Source of the DNA: Streptomyces sp. I6 | GTDB taxonomy: Bacteria; Actinomycetota; Actinomycetes; Streptomycetales; Streptomycetaceae | Direction: 5' to 3' | DNA length: 64,000 bases | Assembly (NCBI GenBank): GCA_003725745.1 | Contig: RHDP01000001.1 | Coordinates: forward strand, 3,046,001-3,110,000 | Shown here: positions 1 to 8,872 of the stretch, piece after piece | Numbering within the stretch: the stretch's first letter is position 1 | Layout of the letters: each line of letters opens with the position of its first letter | The notes under the pieces: generated by a model | Seen by the model: only the letters and a program-made list of their open reading frames with translations | What the model was told of the DNA's origin: nothing | The model's database searches: none | Position numbers and translations under genes: made by a program

Positions 1-261
1 TCGCCCCACTGATGGCCGGGATACGTGATCCACCACTTCGGTGCCGCCTGGCCGTGGGTGTCATGCGCGGTCATCGGCACCCTGGCGGCGCCCGGCCTCT
101 GGCTGCTCATGCGCGGACTGCCGGCCGGCCCAGCGGAATCCGGGAAGCACGCGCCCACCGGGGTCCGGCACGGCGAACCCAACCGGCACCGGCCGAGCCC
201 GTACTGGCCGAGCCCGCACCGACGGGCTCCCCTGCGGCGGAGCCCCACGGGGGAACAGTGA
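1..261 (+). CDS. MFS transporter, C-terminal fragment, probably frameshifted
   Basis: This is the end of a gene that begins outside the window. From about position 20 the frame reads YVIHHFGAAWPWVSCAVIG and continues into a hydrophobic helix, then a Pro/Arg-rich cytoplasmic tail ending at TGA 259-261. This looks like the last membrane helix of a major facilitator superfamily drug or sugar exporter. The preceding residues (APLMAG) lie in a different frame, and the frame of the last helix has a stop at 10-12, so the coding sequence shifts between about positions 10 and 22. Too little of the protein is present to name a substrate. Confidence 0.45.
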
Positions 262-351
262 CCGAGGCCGGATCTGCCGAAGCCAGCCGGTGCCGGTCCG
301 GGGACACCGGATCGGCCCGGGGCGGACGCCGGATCGGCCCGGGGACGCCGG

Positions 352-843
352 TCAGTCCGTGGCCCGCCGGGTCAGATGCGTGAACGCCTCGAGGTTCCGG
401 GTGGATTCGCCGCGCGCGACCCGCCAGGCGTACTCCTTGCGGATGGCGGCGGCGAACCCGAGTTCCAGCAGGGAGTTGAATGCGCCGTCCGCGGCCTCCA
501 GCACCGTCCCGAGCAGGCGGTCGAGTTCCTCGGGGCCGACCGCCGACAGCGGCAGCCTGCCGACGAGGTAGACGTCGCCGAGCCGGTCGACCGCGTAGCT
601 CACCCCGTACAGCTTGAGGTTGCGCTCCAGCAGCCAGCGGTGGACACGGGCCTCGTTCTCGTCGGGGTGGCGGATGACGAAGGCGTTGACGGACAGCGTG
701 TGCCGGCCGACGCGCAGGGAGCAGGTCGTGGCGAGCTTGCGCGTGCCGGGAAGGGTGACGACGTAGGCGCCCGGTTCCGGGCACTCCCACTCCAGCTCCG
801 CGCTCTTGAGATACGTCTCGATGATCTGCCGCGGGTCAGCCAT
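352..843 (-). CDS. YbjN domain protein
   Basis: A 163-residue cytoplasmic protein with no signal or membrane segment. The core (about residues 5-145) has the YbjN/type-III-chaperone-like fold pattern: an N-terminal helix ending in an aromatic-rich strand ([17 protein letters not shown]), then strands rich in V/L/R with the motif [16 protein letters not shown]. YbjN-family proteins are small alpha/beta proteins; in actinobacteria their role is unknown, though the family resembles secretion chaperones. The ATG at 841-843 overlaps the end of mshA by 8 bp, so the two genes are translationally coupled and probably cotranscribed. I would not assign a function beyond the family. Confidence 0.8.
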   Translation of the reverse strand: MADPRQIIETYLKSAELEWECPEPGAYVVTLPGTRKLATTCSLRVGRHTLSVNAFVIRHPDENEARVHRWLLERNLKLYGVSYAVDRLGDVYLVGRLPLSAVGPEELDRLLGTVLEAADGAFNSLLELGFAAAIRKEYAWRVARGESTRNLEAFTHLTRRATD

Positions 844-2179
844 GGTGGGAGCGTACGCGACGGCGGTGCTCGTGCATGGCGGCCGTGTAGACCTCGGCGG
901 TGGCCGAGGCCGCCGTGTCCCAGCCGAAGCCGCGGGCGTGCACGGCGGCCGCCCCGCCCATCCGGGCCGTCAGGCGAGGGTCGTCGACGAAGCGGCGCAG
1001 TGCGCGGGCGTAGTCCGCGGGGTCGTGGCCGGACACCAGGAAGCCGGTCCTGCCGTCCCGCACGGCCACCGGCAGCCCGCCGACCGAGGCTGCGACGACG
1101 GGCGTGCCGGCCGCCTGCGCCTCTATGGCGACCAGCCCGAACGACTCACTGTGCGAGGGCATGACCAGCACCGACGCCGCACGGAACCAGTCCGCGAGCC
1201 GGTCCTGGGCGACCGGCGGCCGGAACTGCACGACATCGGCGATGCCCAGACCGGCAGCCAGTTTCTGCAGGCCCTCCGGCTTGGACAGTCCGCTGCCGCT
1301 CGGGCCGCCCACTATCGGCACCACCATCGTGGACCGCAGCGAAGGGTCCTCCTCCAACAGCAGCGCGACGGCCCTCAGCAGTACGTCGGGAGCCTTCAGC
1401 GGCTGGATGCGACCGGCGAACAGCGGGATCACGGCGTCCCTCGGCAGGCCCAGGCGAGCGCGTGCGGCCGAACGGCCGTCGGCGACCCGGAAGCGGTCGA
1501 GGTTCACACCGGGGTGGACGACGGCGACCTTCGCGGGACGGGCACCGTAGTGGCGGACCAGCTCGCCGGCCTCCTCGGCGGTGTTGGCGATCAGCCGGTC
1601 GGCGGCCTCGACGACCTGGGTCTCGCCGATCACCCGGGCCGCGGGCTCCGGGGTGTCCCCGTCCGCGAGGGCGGCGTTCTTGACCTTGGCCATGGTGTGC
1701 ATGGCGTGGACCAGGGGGACGCCCCACCGCTCGGCGGCCAGCCAGCCGACGTGGCCGGACAGCCAGTAGTGGGAGTGGACGAGGTCGTAGTGGCCGGGCC
1801 GGTGCCCCGCCCAGGCCTGCATCACCCCGTGGGTGAAGGCGCACAGCTGCGCCGGCAGGTCCTCCTTGGCCAGTCCCTCGTACGGACCGGCGTCCACGTG
1901 CCGGACCAGCACACCCGGCGCCAGCTCCACCGCGGGCGGCAGTCCGCCCGTCGTGGCGCGAGTGAAGATCTCGACCTCCACGCCGATGGCCGCGAGCCGC
2001 CTGGCCAGCTCCACGATGTAGACGTTCATCCCGCCCGCGTCGCCGGTGCCCGGCTGGTGCAGGGGCGAGGTGTGCACGCTGAGCATGGCCACCCGGCGCG
2101 GTCTGCGGTGGTGGCCGGGGAGCCGCAGCCGGGGCGGCGCCGCCAGGGTGCCGGCGAGCCGGGACACGTACTGGCTCAC
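836..2179 (-). CDS. mshA: D-inositol-3-phosphate glycosyltransferase (mycothiol step 1)
   Basis: MshA transfers GlcNAc from UDP-GlcNAc to 1L-inositol 1-phosphate, the first committed step of mycothiol, the main low-molecular-weight thiol of actinomycetes. The 447-residue protein is a GT-B, GT4-family enzyme. The N-terminal domain has the acceptor loop [20 protein letters not shown]. The C-terminal domain has [17 protein letters not shown], then the donor-binding segment [20 protein letters not shown] with the EX7E motif. Length fits the family. The start is GTG at 2177-2179, with a GAGAGG ribosome-binding site. The gene overlaps the downstream YbjN gene. A SigR-type promoter lies 70-100 bp upstream, as expected for thiol-oxidative-stress control. 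Mycothiol synthase (mshD) is also in this window. Confidence 0.95.
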   Translation of the reverse strand: MSQYVSRLAGTLAAPPRLRLPGHHRRPRRVAMLSVHTSPLHQPGTGDAGGMNVYIVELARRLAAIGVEVEIFTRATTGGLPPAVELAPGVLVRHVDAGPYEGLAKEDLPAQLCAFTHGVMQAWAGHRPGHYDLVHSHYWLSGHVGWLAAERWGVPLVHAMHTMAKVKNAALADGDTPEPAARVIGETQVVEAADRLIANTAEEAGELVRHYGARPAKVAVVHPGVNLDRFRVADGRSAARARLGLPRDAVIPLFAGRIQPLKAPDVLLRAVALLLEEDPSLRSTMVVPIVGGPSGSGLSKPEGLQKLAAGLGIADVVQFRPPVAQDRLADWFRAASVLVMPSHSESFGLVAIEAQAAGTPVVAASVGGLPVAVRDGRTGFLVSGHDPADYARALRRFVDDPRLTARMGGAAAVHARGFGWDTAASATAEVYTAAMHEHRRRVRSHHG

Positions 2180-2249
2180 AGGGACAGTCCTCTCGGCTCT
2201 TGTACACGGGCACGACGAACAAGGGCGATCACGGCCCTCCGAAGCCGAT

Positions 2250-2277
2250 CAACAGTGGAACCGTCTCTTTCATTTCC
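2250..2277 (-). promoter_or_regulatory. SigR-type promoter of mshA
   Basis: On the minus strand the sequence reads GGAAAT, an 18-base spacer, then GTTG. The SigR consensus in Streptomyces is GGGAAT-N18/19-GTTG. The predicted start of transcription falls about 60 bases before the mshA GTG. SigR controls the disulphide-stress response and is known to drive mycothiol genes. The match is by eye. Confidence 0.65.
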
Positions 2278-2339
2278 GCGCCCCGCTCCCCTTTGCCCAA
2301 TCGTTGCCAAGTGCGCCTCGGCGTGAGAGCGCCGACTCG

Positions 2340-2465
2340 GGGACGCGGGAGGTGTGGGGACACGGGAGGCAGGAGACAGGAGGCAGGAGGCACGGGGACA
2401 GGAACGTGAAGACCTGGGGACACAGGGACACAGGGACACAGGGACACAGAGGCACAGAGGCAGGA
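2340..2465. repeat. Low-complexity tandem repeats, 8-bp unit
   Basis: Four perfect copies of GGGACACA run from 2417 to 2448, flanked on both sides by degenerate GGCAGGAG and GGCACAGA repeats. The whole stretch between the mshA promoter and the methyltransferase (about 2280-2700) shows no convincing gene. It is purine-rich and looks like a replication-slippage minisatellite. Confidence 0.8.
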
Positions 2466-2712
2466 GGTGCGGGAGGCGCGGGAGGCGGCGTTCCTGCGGA
2501 TCCTGTCCGGCCTGTACCCCGCCCGTGGACGCCCGGCGTGCGGCCGGTACAGGGGAGGCACAGGTCCGGCGTGCGACCGGGGTAGGCCGGCGTGCGGCAG
2601 GCGTAGGGCCGGCATCCGGTCGGCGGGCGGTCCGTCCCGGGCCGTGCCTCCGTCCCGGGTACCCCTACAGACCGGTACCGGCGCCGTTTTCCTCCGGTTT
2701 ACCCTCGTGTCC

Positions 2713-3555
2713 ATGTCCCCGCCCCCCGTCACGCCCCCGCCCCGCCCCGTGGGCACGGTGACGCGCGGCACCACCCATCCGAACCGGCTTCGCCGCATGG
2801 ACCGCTGGATCGCCGCCGTGCACGGCCCGGCGCTCCGCCGTTCGGCAGCCGCACCCGTAGCGGTCGACCTCGGATACGGGGCCGCTCCCTGGACCGCCGT
2901 GGAACTGCTGGTGAGGCTGCGCGCCGCCGAACCGCGCACCAGGGTCGTGGGCGTCGAGATCGAGCCGACCCGGGTGGAGGCCGCTCGTGCTTATGTGCGG
3001 GACGGGCTGAGCTTCGTTCACGGCGGCTTCGAGGTGCCGATCCCCGATCCCGTCCGCCCGCTGGTCATCAGGGCGGCCAACGTACTCCGCCAGTACGACG
3101 AGGAGCAGGTCGCCGAAGTCTGGCGGCGGCTGTGCGGGCGTCTCGCTCCCGGCGGTCTGCTGGTCGAGGGCACCTGCGACGAGATCGGCCGTCGGCACGT
3201 GTGGGTGGCGCTCGGCCCGGAGGGCCCGAGGACCGTCACCTTCGCCACCCGCCTCGGCTCGCTGGACCGCCCCTCCGACCTCGCCGAACGCCTGCCCAAG
3301 GCCCTCATCCACCGCAATGTGCCGGGGGAACCGGTCCACGCGTTCCTTCGGGACTTCGACCGGGCGTGGGCGGCCGCGGCACCGTACGCCTCGCTCGGCG
3401 CGCGGCAGCGCTGGATCAGGGCGGTGCGCCTGCTGGCCGCGGACTGGCCGCTGACGGACGCCCGCACGGACGGGCGGCGGCGGTGGCGGCAGGGCGAGGT
3501 GACCGTCGAGTGGTCGGCGCTGGCCCCGGGTCCGTCCGCCGAGGGCCGCGACTGA
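2713..3555 (+). CDS. Class I SAM-dependent methyltransferase-like protein
   Basis: A 280-residue cytoplasmic protein. It has a Rossmann-type SAM-binding core: motif I reads VAVDLGYGAAPWTAVELL (about residues 49-66), the acidic end of strand 2 reads VVGVEIEPTRVEAA, and motif IV-like DPVRPLVIRAANVLRQYDEEQV follows. Motif VI is APGGLLVEGTCDEIG. The substrate cannot be deduced. ATG 2713 is preferred because the upstream in-frame sequence is repetitive; GTG 2707 is an alternative. It lies divergent from mshA. Confidence 0.8.
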   Translation: MSPPPVTPPPRPVGTVTRGTTHPNRLRRMDRWIAAVHGPALRRSAAAPVAVDLGYGAAPWTAVELLVRLRAAEPRTRVVGVEIEPTRVEAARAYVRDGLSFVHGGFEVPIPDPVRPLVIRAANVLRQYDEEQVAEVWRRLCGRLAPGGLLVEGTCDEIGRRHVWVALGPEGPRTVTFATRLGSLDRPSDLAERLPKALIHRNVPGEPVHAFLRDFDRAWAAAAPYASLGARQRWIRAVRLLAADWPLTDARTDGRRRWRQGEVTVEWSALAPGPSAEGRD

Positions 3556-4144
3556 CAGGCCCGGGCGGCGTACGGCATACGGTGCAGTGCCTGCCGCGCG
3601 CACGTACGGCGCGCGACCTAAGAAGGGGCGCAGTGCGTGCGGCGTGCGGGACATACGGCGTAGCGGGTGCGGTGCGTCGGGGCGAACGGCGGGGAGGGAG
3701 GAGGGGGACGGCCGGGGAGGGACCGGCGGCACGGTGGCCGGCGCGGTAACCGGCGCGGTAACCGGCGGCGGGTGGTCAGCTGAGCGGCGGCCGGTCAGCT
3801 GAGCGGCGGAAGCATGCGCCGACGCGGAAGCGGACACCCGGCACCCGGCACCCGGCACCCGGCACCCGGCACCCGGCACCCGGATCGGGAACGCGGTCCG
3901 GTGTCCGTTCGTCGGAATGGCAGTGATCAGAGATCAGAGATCCACGGCTGGTCCATCCGCAGGAACGAGTGGGTGTGACGGGTGACGGACCGGAGCGCGG
4001 ACGGGTGACAGAAGTGACCGGGGCGGACTTGCTCTGTCGCTTTGGCTCGCGTCATGGCACCATCGCGTCGAAAGCCGTAAGTTACTGACGGTAAATCATA
4101 TTGAGTGGGACCAGAGTCGTCTGGCGTTGTCCGGAGGGGGACTT
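3556..4144. other. Intergenic region with 7-bp tandem repeats and a 13-bp dyad
   Basis: No gene is supported here. Seven perfect copies of CACCCGG occupy 3835-3883. A 17-bp direct repeat GGTCAGCTGAGCGGCGG occurs twice at 3774-3808. The final 70 bp before the next gene are clearly less GC-rich and contain the dyad TTACTGACGGTAA (4082-4094) and the AT-rich CATATT, so the promoter of the NlpC/P60 gene is probably here. Confidence 0.6.
4082..4094. promoter_or_regulatory. Candidate operator dyad TTAC-N5-GTAA
   Basis: The arms TTAC and GTAA form a perfect inverted repeat around a 5-base centre, 50 bases upstream of the NlpC/P60 start and close to a possible -10 (CATATT at 4096-4101). The regulator is unknown. 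The arms are short, so chance occurrence is possible. Confidence 0.3.
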
Positions 4145-5185
4145 GTGAACCGACGCCGCTATGCCGCCGCCGTCACGGTGGTGGGCGCCGTGACACTACT
4201 GGCCGCACCGGGCCAGGCCTTCGCCGTGCCCCAGCCGCCCGAACCGCCCCGCAAGAGCCTCGAAGAGGTACGCGAGGAGCTCGACGAGCTATACCGCAAG
4301 GCCGCTTCGGCCACGGACGCCTACAACCTGGCGGAGGAGCAGGCCGAACGGCAGTCGGCGCAGATCGTGACGCTGGCCAAGGAGATCACCGAGGGGCGGG
4401 CCAGGATCGACGACCTCAAGGACCGGGCCGGCGCCACGGCCCGTGCCCAGTACCGGGGCGGCGGCCTGCCGCCGGAGGCGCAGCTGGTCCTCAGCGACGA
4501 CCCGCACCTCTTCCTCGACGCCGCCGGACGCATCAAGGCGGGCGGCAAGGCGACCAGGGACCTTCTCGGCGAACTGAACAGGACCCAGGCCGACTTGCAG
4601 ACCTACAGCAGGGAGGCCAGCGTCCAGTGGGCGCTGCTGGAGGCCAACCGGGTCAAGAAGGAGAAGCACAAGAAGGAGATCAACGAGCAGATCGCCGCGG
4701 CCAGGAGGATAGAGGCCCAGCTCCAGAAGGAAGAGCTGGAGCGGCTGCGGAAGCTGGAACAGGAAGCGGCGAACGAGGCCCAGACGGCCTGGCTGGGCTC
4801 CGGCGTCCTCAAGGAGATCAACGGCCGTGCGAGCGAGCAGGGCAAGGCCGCCGTCGCGTTCGCGACCGGGCAGATCGGCAAGCCCTACGTGTGGGGCGCG
4901 GAGGGGCCGGGCTCCTACGACTGCTCCGGACTGACCTCGCAGGCCTGGGCGGCCGCCGGGCGCGGCATTCCGCGCACCTCGCAGGAGCAGTGGCGGCGGC
5001 TGCCTCGCATCGACATCAAGGACATGCGGCCGGGCGACCTGATCATCTACCACGCGGACGCCAGCCACGTGGGGATGTACGTGGGCGACGGCGCGATCGT
5101 CCACGCCCCCCGCCCCGGGCGGAACGTGACGCTGGCGGGTGCGGGCTCGATGGCGATCCTCGGGGTCGTCCGCCCGGACAAGTGA
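4145..5185 (+). CDS. Secreted NlpC/P60 peptidoglycan hydrolase with coiled coil
   Basis: The 346-residue precursor has a signal peptide (basic NRRR, hydrophobic core, cleavage near AFA-VP, about residue 28). A long charged coiled coil with repeated EE/KE/QK heptads fills about residues 35-225. A C-terminal NlpC/P60 cysteine peptidase domain begins near residue 235. The catalytic Cys is in YDCSGLTSQAW (C260), the His in SHVGMY (H308), and the third polar residue in HAPRPG (H320). This RipA-like layout cuts D-Glu-mDAP bonds in stem peptides; the coiled coil usually keeps the enzyme restrained or localised. Start is GTG 4145 with the strong GGAGGGGG site at 4132-4139. A strong terminator follows, so the gene is probably monocistronic. 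Confidence 0.92.
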   Translation: MNRRRYAAAVTVVGAVTLLAAPGQAFAVPQPPEPPRKSLEEVREELDELYRKAASATDAYNLAEEQAERQSAQIVTLAKEITEGRARIDDLKDRAGATARAQYRGGGLPPEAQLVLSDDPHLFLDAAGRIKAGGKATRDLLGELNRTQADLQTYSREASVQWALLEANRVKKEKHKKEINEQIAAARRIEAQLQKEELERLRKLEQEAANEAQTAWLGSGVLKEINGRASEQGKAAVAFATGQIGKPYVWGAEGPGSYDCSGLTSQAWAAAGRGIPRTSQEQWRRLPRIDIKDMRPGDLIIYHADASHVGMYVGDGAIVHAPRPGRNVTLAGAGSMAILGVVRPDK

Positions 5186-5209
5186 GCGAAACCACAGCAA
5201 AACGTACAG

Positions 5210-5250
5210 GGTGAGCCGGGTCACGCGGGAGTTGCGTGACCCGGCTCACC
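5210..5250 (+). terminator. Strong hairpin after the NlpC/P60 gene
   Basis: A perfect 17-bp stem (GGTGAGCCGGGTCACGC and its complement) with a 7-base loop lies 25 bp after the stop codon. There is no U-run, which is usual in Streptomyces. Confidence 0.85.
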
Positions 5251-5429
5251 TGCACCGGGTGACGTTCGTCATCACCCAGGGGGCAACTACGCCCTGATGC
5301 GCGGCATATGCCATTCACTCTCCCCGGAACGCCATTCCCCCGCACCCCCCGCTACCGCTATGGTCCCCGTCGGGTGGGACGTCGTTCGTCGACCCGCCGC
5401 GCCCTCGGGGGAGGGAAGGAAGCACACCG

Positions 5430-6815
5430 ATGCCCGTACCCGTTCCGCGCCAGCGGACCGGCTCACCAGTCACCGCAGGCCCCGCCGCAGCGCCGGTCCC
5501 CGCGGGTCCCGTCGCCGCCGACCCGATGCCGGAGTCCGCCGCCGACCCGATGCCGGAGTCCACGGCCGGCCCCATGCCGGAGTCCACCGCACCCGTCTCG
5601 GAGTCCGCCGGAGGCGACCTCACGCTCCTCGTCATCGAGGACGACCCGGCGGGCACCTTCACCGTCCCCGAACTGCTCGGCGCCGCCGGCACACGGGTCC
5701 GTATCCGCACGGCCCGCAACCTCACCGAGGCCGAACGGCTCCTCACCGACGACATCCACTGCATCCTCGTGGATCTCGCGCTTCCCGGCTCCGCCCGCGA
5801 GCGCGCGGAGGGCGACGATCTGGCCGTGCTGCGGCACGTGCTGCGCATCGCGCCGAAGCACGCCGTGCTGGCACTCGCCGCGGACGCCGACTCCGAGCGC
5901 GCCGCCGAGGCCGTAAGGGTCGGGGCGCAGGACTTCCTGCACCGCGACGAGCTGGACGGAAGGGTCCTCAGCCGGGCCATCCGGTACGCGGTGGAACGCA
6001 AGCGCGCCGACAGCGCGCAGGTGAAGCTGGCCGAGTCCCGGCTGCGCGCCCAGGAGAACGCCCGGCTCGAGCGGGGGCTCCTGCCCACGCCCCTGCTGCA
6101 GGGCAGTGACCTGCGGTTCGCGGCCCGCTACCGCCCGGGGCGCTCGCGCGCCCTGCTCGGCGGTGACTTCTACGACACGGTCCGCACCCCGGACGGCACC
6201 GTCCACGCGATGATCGGCGACGTGTGCGGGCACGGCCCCGACGAGGCCGCCCTCGGCGTGGAACTGCGCATCGCCTGGCGTGCGCTGACCTTCGCCGGGA
6301 TGTGCGGGGACGAGCTGCTCTCCACGCTCCAGAAGGTACTGGAGCACGAGCGTGAGAGCGACGAGATCTTCGCGACCCTCTGCACGGTCGACATCGCCCC
6401 GGACGGCCGGCGCGCGGGCCTGTGCCTGGCCGGCCACCCGTCCCCGCTCGTCGTCCGCCGGGGACGGCCCGCGCAACTGCTTCCGTACGAGAGCGGCGGC
6501 CCGGCCCTGGGTCTGCTGCCACGCGCCCGCTGGCCGCGCCGGCAGGTGGAGCTGGGTGCCTCGTGGAGCCTGATGATGTACACGGACGGCCTGATCGAGG
6601 GCCGGATCGCACCGGGCGGCGACCGGCTGGGCCAGGACGGCATGGTCGACATGGTCAACCGCCAGCTGGCGGCCGGGCTCAGCGGCGAGGCGCTGCTGGA
6701 GGCCGCGGTGGCGGAGGTGCGGGAGATGAACGGCGGCGATCTCACCGACGACGTGGCGGTGCTGCTGCTGGACCGCGACCGGGTGCACGACCGCGACCGG
6801 GTGCACGCCCCGTAA
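5430..6815 (+). CDS. Response-regulator receiver fused to PP2C (SpoIIE/RsbU-type) phosphatase
   Basis: A 461-residue protein. Residues 1-60 are a Pro/Ala-rich leader with three near-identical 8-residue repeats (ADPMPESA, ADPMPEST, AGPMPEST). Residues 63-190 are a CheY-like receiver: acidic pocket IEDDP (70-73), probable phospho-acceptor D115 in ILVDLALPG. The usual conserved Lys is replaced (FLHRDEL). A short coiled linker leads to a PP2C domain with metal-binding GGDFYD (244-249) and GDVCGHG (263-269), ending in LTDDVAVLLLDRD. Such proteins dephosphorylate anti-sigma-factor antagonists in partner-switching stress pathways; the partner is not encoded nearby. The start ATG has a GGGAAGGA site. 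The C-terminus carries a tandem DRDRVH duplication. Confidence 0.9.
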   Translation: MPVPVPRQRTGSPVTAGPAAAPVPAGPVAADPMPESAADPMPESTAGPMPESTAPVSESAGGDLTLLVIEDDPAGTFTVPELLGAAGTRVRIRTARNLTEAERLLTDDIHCILVDLALPGSARERAEGDDLAVLRHVLRIAPKHAVLALAADADSERAAEAVRVGAQDFLHRDELDGRVLSRAIRYAVERKRADSAQVKLAESRLRAQENARLERGLLPTPLLQGSDLRFAARYRPGRSRALLGGDFYDTVRTPDGTVHAMIGDVCGHGPDEAALGVELRIAWRALTFAGMCGDELLSTLQKVLEHERESDEIFATLCTVDIAPDGRRAGLCLAGHPSPLVVRRGRPAQLLPYESGGPALGLLPRARWPRRQVELGASWSLMMYTDGLIEGRIAPGGDRLGQDGMVDMVNRQLAAGLSGEALLEAAVAEVREMNGGDLTDDVAVLLLDRDRVHDRDRVHAP

Positions 6816-6853
6816 GCGCTGAGGGCCGGCCGCGGCCGGCCCTCAGCGCTTAC
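6812..6853 (+). terminator. 42-bp perfect palindrome overlapping the phosphatase stop codon
   Basis: A perfect inverted repeat with arms of 21 bases, centred on GGCCGCGGCC. The left arm includes the TAA stop of the phosphatase. Because it is a full palindrome it could terminate transcription from both directions, serving also the converging DUF2516 gene. Confidence 0.85.
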
Positions 6854-6907
6854 GGGGGCGCGCCGTGTGCGCGGGTGCCGCGTGCCGTGCGCGCCGCGTG
6901 GCCGGCC

Positions 6908-7249
6908 CTAGCGTCCACCGTTGTAGGGCCCGTACGGCCCGTCGCTGCTGGAGCCGCCGCGGCGGCCGCCGCCGGACACCTGCTGGAGCGCGGGGCGGAC
7001 GTCGACCAGGAAGACGATCGTCGCGATCAGCCCGGCGATCTGCAGGAACAGCATCGGAATGATCAGGTTCACGGCGACCGTGACGCCGAGCAGGATCAGC
7101 CAGAACATCTTCGACTGCTTGCCGGCCGCACGGTACGCGTCCTCACGGGCGAAGGCGGCGAAGCCCAGCGCGACCACCGCGAGGACGAGCATGGCCAGGT
7201 TGAGCAGCCAGAGAATCGTGCCGAATCCCTCGAGCAACATGCTGTGCAC
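6908..7249 (-). CDS. DUF2516 family membrane protein
   Basis: A 113-residue inner-membrane protein with about three hydrophobic segments (roughly residues 8-34, 48-66 and 68-84) and a Gly/Ser/Arg-rich tail. The sequence LNLAMLVLAVVALGFAAFAREDAYRAAGKQSK fits the actinobacterial DUF2516 family, whose function is unknown. The first codon could be GTG 7249 or ATG 7240; the AGGCGG sequence favours the ATG. It follows the HbhA-like gene on the same strand with a 148-bp gap. Confidence 0.8.
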   Translation of the reverse strand: MHSMLLEGFGTILWLLNLAMLVLAVVALGFAAFAREDAYRAAGKQSKMFWLILLGVTVAVNLIIPMLFLQIAGLIATIVFLVDVRPALQQVSGGGRRGGSSSDGPYGPYNGGR

Positions 7250-7397
7250 CGCCTAGTGGGTTGAAACGCGTCCCGACCACGGTACGGCCGGGACAAGGCC
7301 AACGTACCCGCACAACGGGCCGGGAACCCGAAAGGTGCCCGGCCCGTGGGGGATGCGCCCCGGCCGCGGCGGCTCGGCCGCCCACGGGGCGTTACCG

Positions 7398-8095
7398 CTA
7401 CTTGCCTGCCTGCGGGCCGGTGGACTTCTTCGCCACGGGCTTGCGGGGCGCGGGCTTGCGGGCGGCCGGCGGCGCAGGCTTCCTGTCCTCGGCCCTGGCC
7501 GCCGGCTTCGGAGCGGGCTGGGTCTTCACCGCGCCGTTCGCGGCCTTCGGCGCCTCCGCCCTAGGCGAGGGCTTCGGCGCGGCCTTCGGCTCGGGCTTCG
7601 GCGCCGTCTTGGGCGTGGTCTTCGGCGTGGTCTTCGGCTGCGCCTTGGGCTCGACGGCCACGGCGATCTCGGCGATCTCCTCCGCGGCCTCGCCGCGCCA
7701 CGCCTTCACAGCCTGCTCACCGTGCTCGGCGACCTTCTCGTAGGTATCCCGGGCCCGCACCGCGTACTCCGCGGCCACGCCCACGCTGCGCAGCGCCAGG
7801 TCCTGCGCGTTCTCACCGAGCTTCTTCAGGTCGGTGTCCAGGCTCCCGAGCACCTCGGTCACCTTGGCCTGCATGGTGGCCTGGGCCTCCCGGGCCTGAG
7901 CCACCATCTTCGCCTGCACGGCCTTCGGGTCGGTCTCGCGCACGGCCTCGATACGGGCCGGCGCCTCGGTACGCAGCTGCTCGATCAGCGTGGGCACCTT
8001 CTTCGCCTGCTGGACCGCGAGGTCGGCCGTGCCGGCCGCGAAGTAGAGGGGGTGGGGTCGGTGAGGGTCTTGCGCAGGTCATCGGTGATGGCCAT
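7398..8095 (-). CDS. HbhA-like helical protein with Lys/Pro/Ala tail, frameshifted as sequenced
   Basis: Read through one missing base, the gene encodes about 232 residues. It starts at ATG 8093-8095 with MAITDDLRKTLTDPTPLYF and continues AAGTADLAVQQAKKVPTLIEQLR. An amphipathic helical bundle fills about 1-130, and a basic tail made of repeated K-T-P-K and P-K-P units completes it. This is the arrangement of mycobacterial heparin-binding haemagglutinin and its Streptomyces relatives, thought to bind polyanions or membranes at growing tips. The break is in the run of five G at 8048-8052, where six would restore the frame. The next gene upstream is a small XRE regulator on the same strand. Confidence 0.8.
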
Positions 8096-8129
8096 GACTG
8101 TGGTCCTCCCGGATCGCAGATTCGTCGGT

Positions 8130-8564
8130 TCAGACTTCGGGTGATGAGGGCTGGTCGGCACCACTTCCTGCGGCCGTGCGGGGGCCGCCCTCGGTGGTGT
8201 CCCTATCCGTATCGGCGTCGAAGCCGTTCTCCTTGCGGAACGATTCGTAGATCTGCAGCAGCACCTGCTTCTGCTTCTCGTTGATCGAGGGGTCGGCCAG
8301 GATGACGGCCCGCGTCTCCAGCTCGTCCCGCTCGCGCTCGTCGAGGATCCCGGCCCGCACGTACAGCGTCTCGGCGGAGATCCGCAGCGCCTTGGCGACC
8401 TGCTGCAGCACCTCGGCGCTCGGCTTGCGCAGCCCGCGCTCGATCTGGCTCAGGTACGGATTGGACACCCCGGCGGCGTCGGCGAGCTGCCGCAGCGACA
8501 GCTGCGCGTTGCGCCGCTGCTCGCGGAGGTAGTCACCGAGGCTGCCGACGTTGAGGGATGCCAT
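8130..8564 (-). CDS. XRE-family helix-turn-helix regulator
   Basis: A 144-residue DNA-binding protein. The helix-turn-helix is at about residues 9-62 (LGDYLREQRRNAQLSLRQL, AGVSNPYLSQIERGLRKPSA), followed by a helical region with LQIYESFRKENGF and a disordered acidic tail. ATG 8562-8564 is the start. A perfect 20-bp palindrome lies 31 bp upstream of the start codon, which suggests autoregulation. The HbhA-like gene lies directly downstream on the same strand, so the pair may be coexpressed. The ligand, if any, is unknown. Confidence 0.88.
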   Translation of the reverse strand: MASLNVGSLGDYLREQRRNAQLSLRQLADAAGVSNPYLSQIERGLRKPSAEVLQQVAKALRISAETLYVRAGILDERERDELETRAVILADPSINEKQKQVLLQIYESFRKENGFDADTDRDTTEGGPRTAAGSGADQPSSPEV

Positions 8565-8595
8565 GGTGTCGATGGTGCGCCATCGATGCTAACAA

Positions 8596-8615
8596 TTGCA
8601 AGCACCTGCTTGCAA
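8596..8615. promoter_or_regulatory. Perfect 20-bp palindromic operator before the XRE gene
   Basis: TTGCAAGCA, two bases CC, then TGCTTGCAA form a perfect inverted repeat in an AT-richer patch. Its place just upstream of the regulator start is typical of an autorepressor site. Confidence 0.6.
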
Positions 8616-8872
8616 AAGTGCGCTCCATCACCCGGGCAGCGGAGTGAGACCGAGCACGATAGGTGTCCGTTCCCGAGGGACATGGCGAAGGCCCACCGGA
8701 TCTGGCGACGGACTTGGCGGAGTCTCACCGATCTGGCGTCTACTGCGTGGCTGGCCCGACTCGCCTTCTTCTCAGCCACCGCCCCCCACTCGGACCCTGA
8801 ACCGCCCTCCTTCACCCAACCGGCGACGAATCCGAATGACGGCGCACGTGGTGCTGGCCTAGCGTTCCGCCC

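Noticed and set aside
4000-4144. c-di-AMP (ydaO-type) riboswitch before an NlpC/P60 gene
   Set aside because: Such riboswitches do control some Streptomyces cell-wall hydrolases, but I could not find the conserved core elements here or before the gene at 50996.
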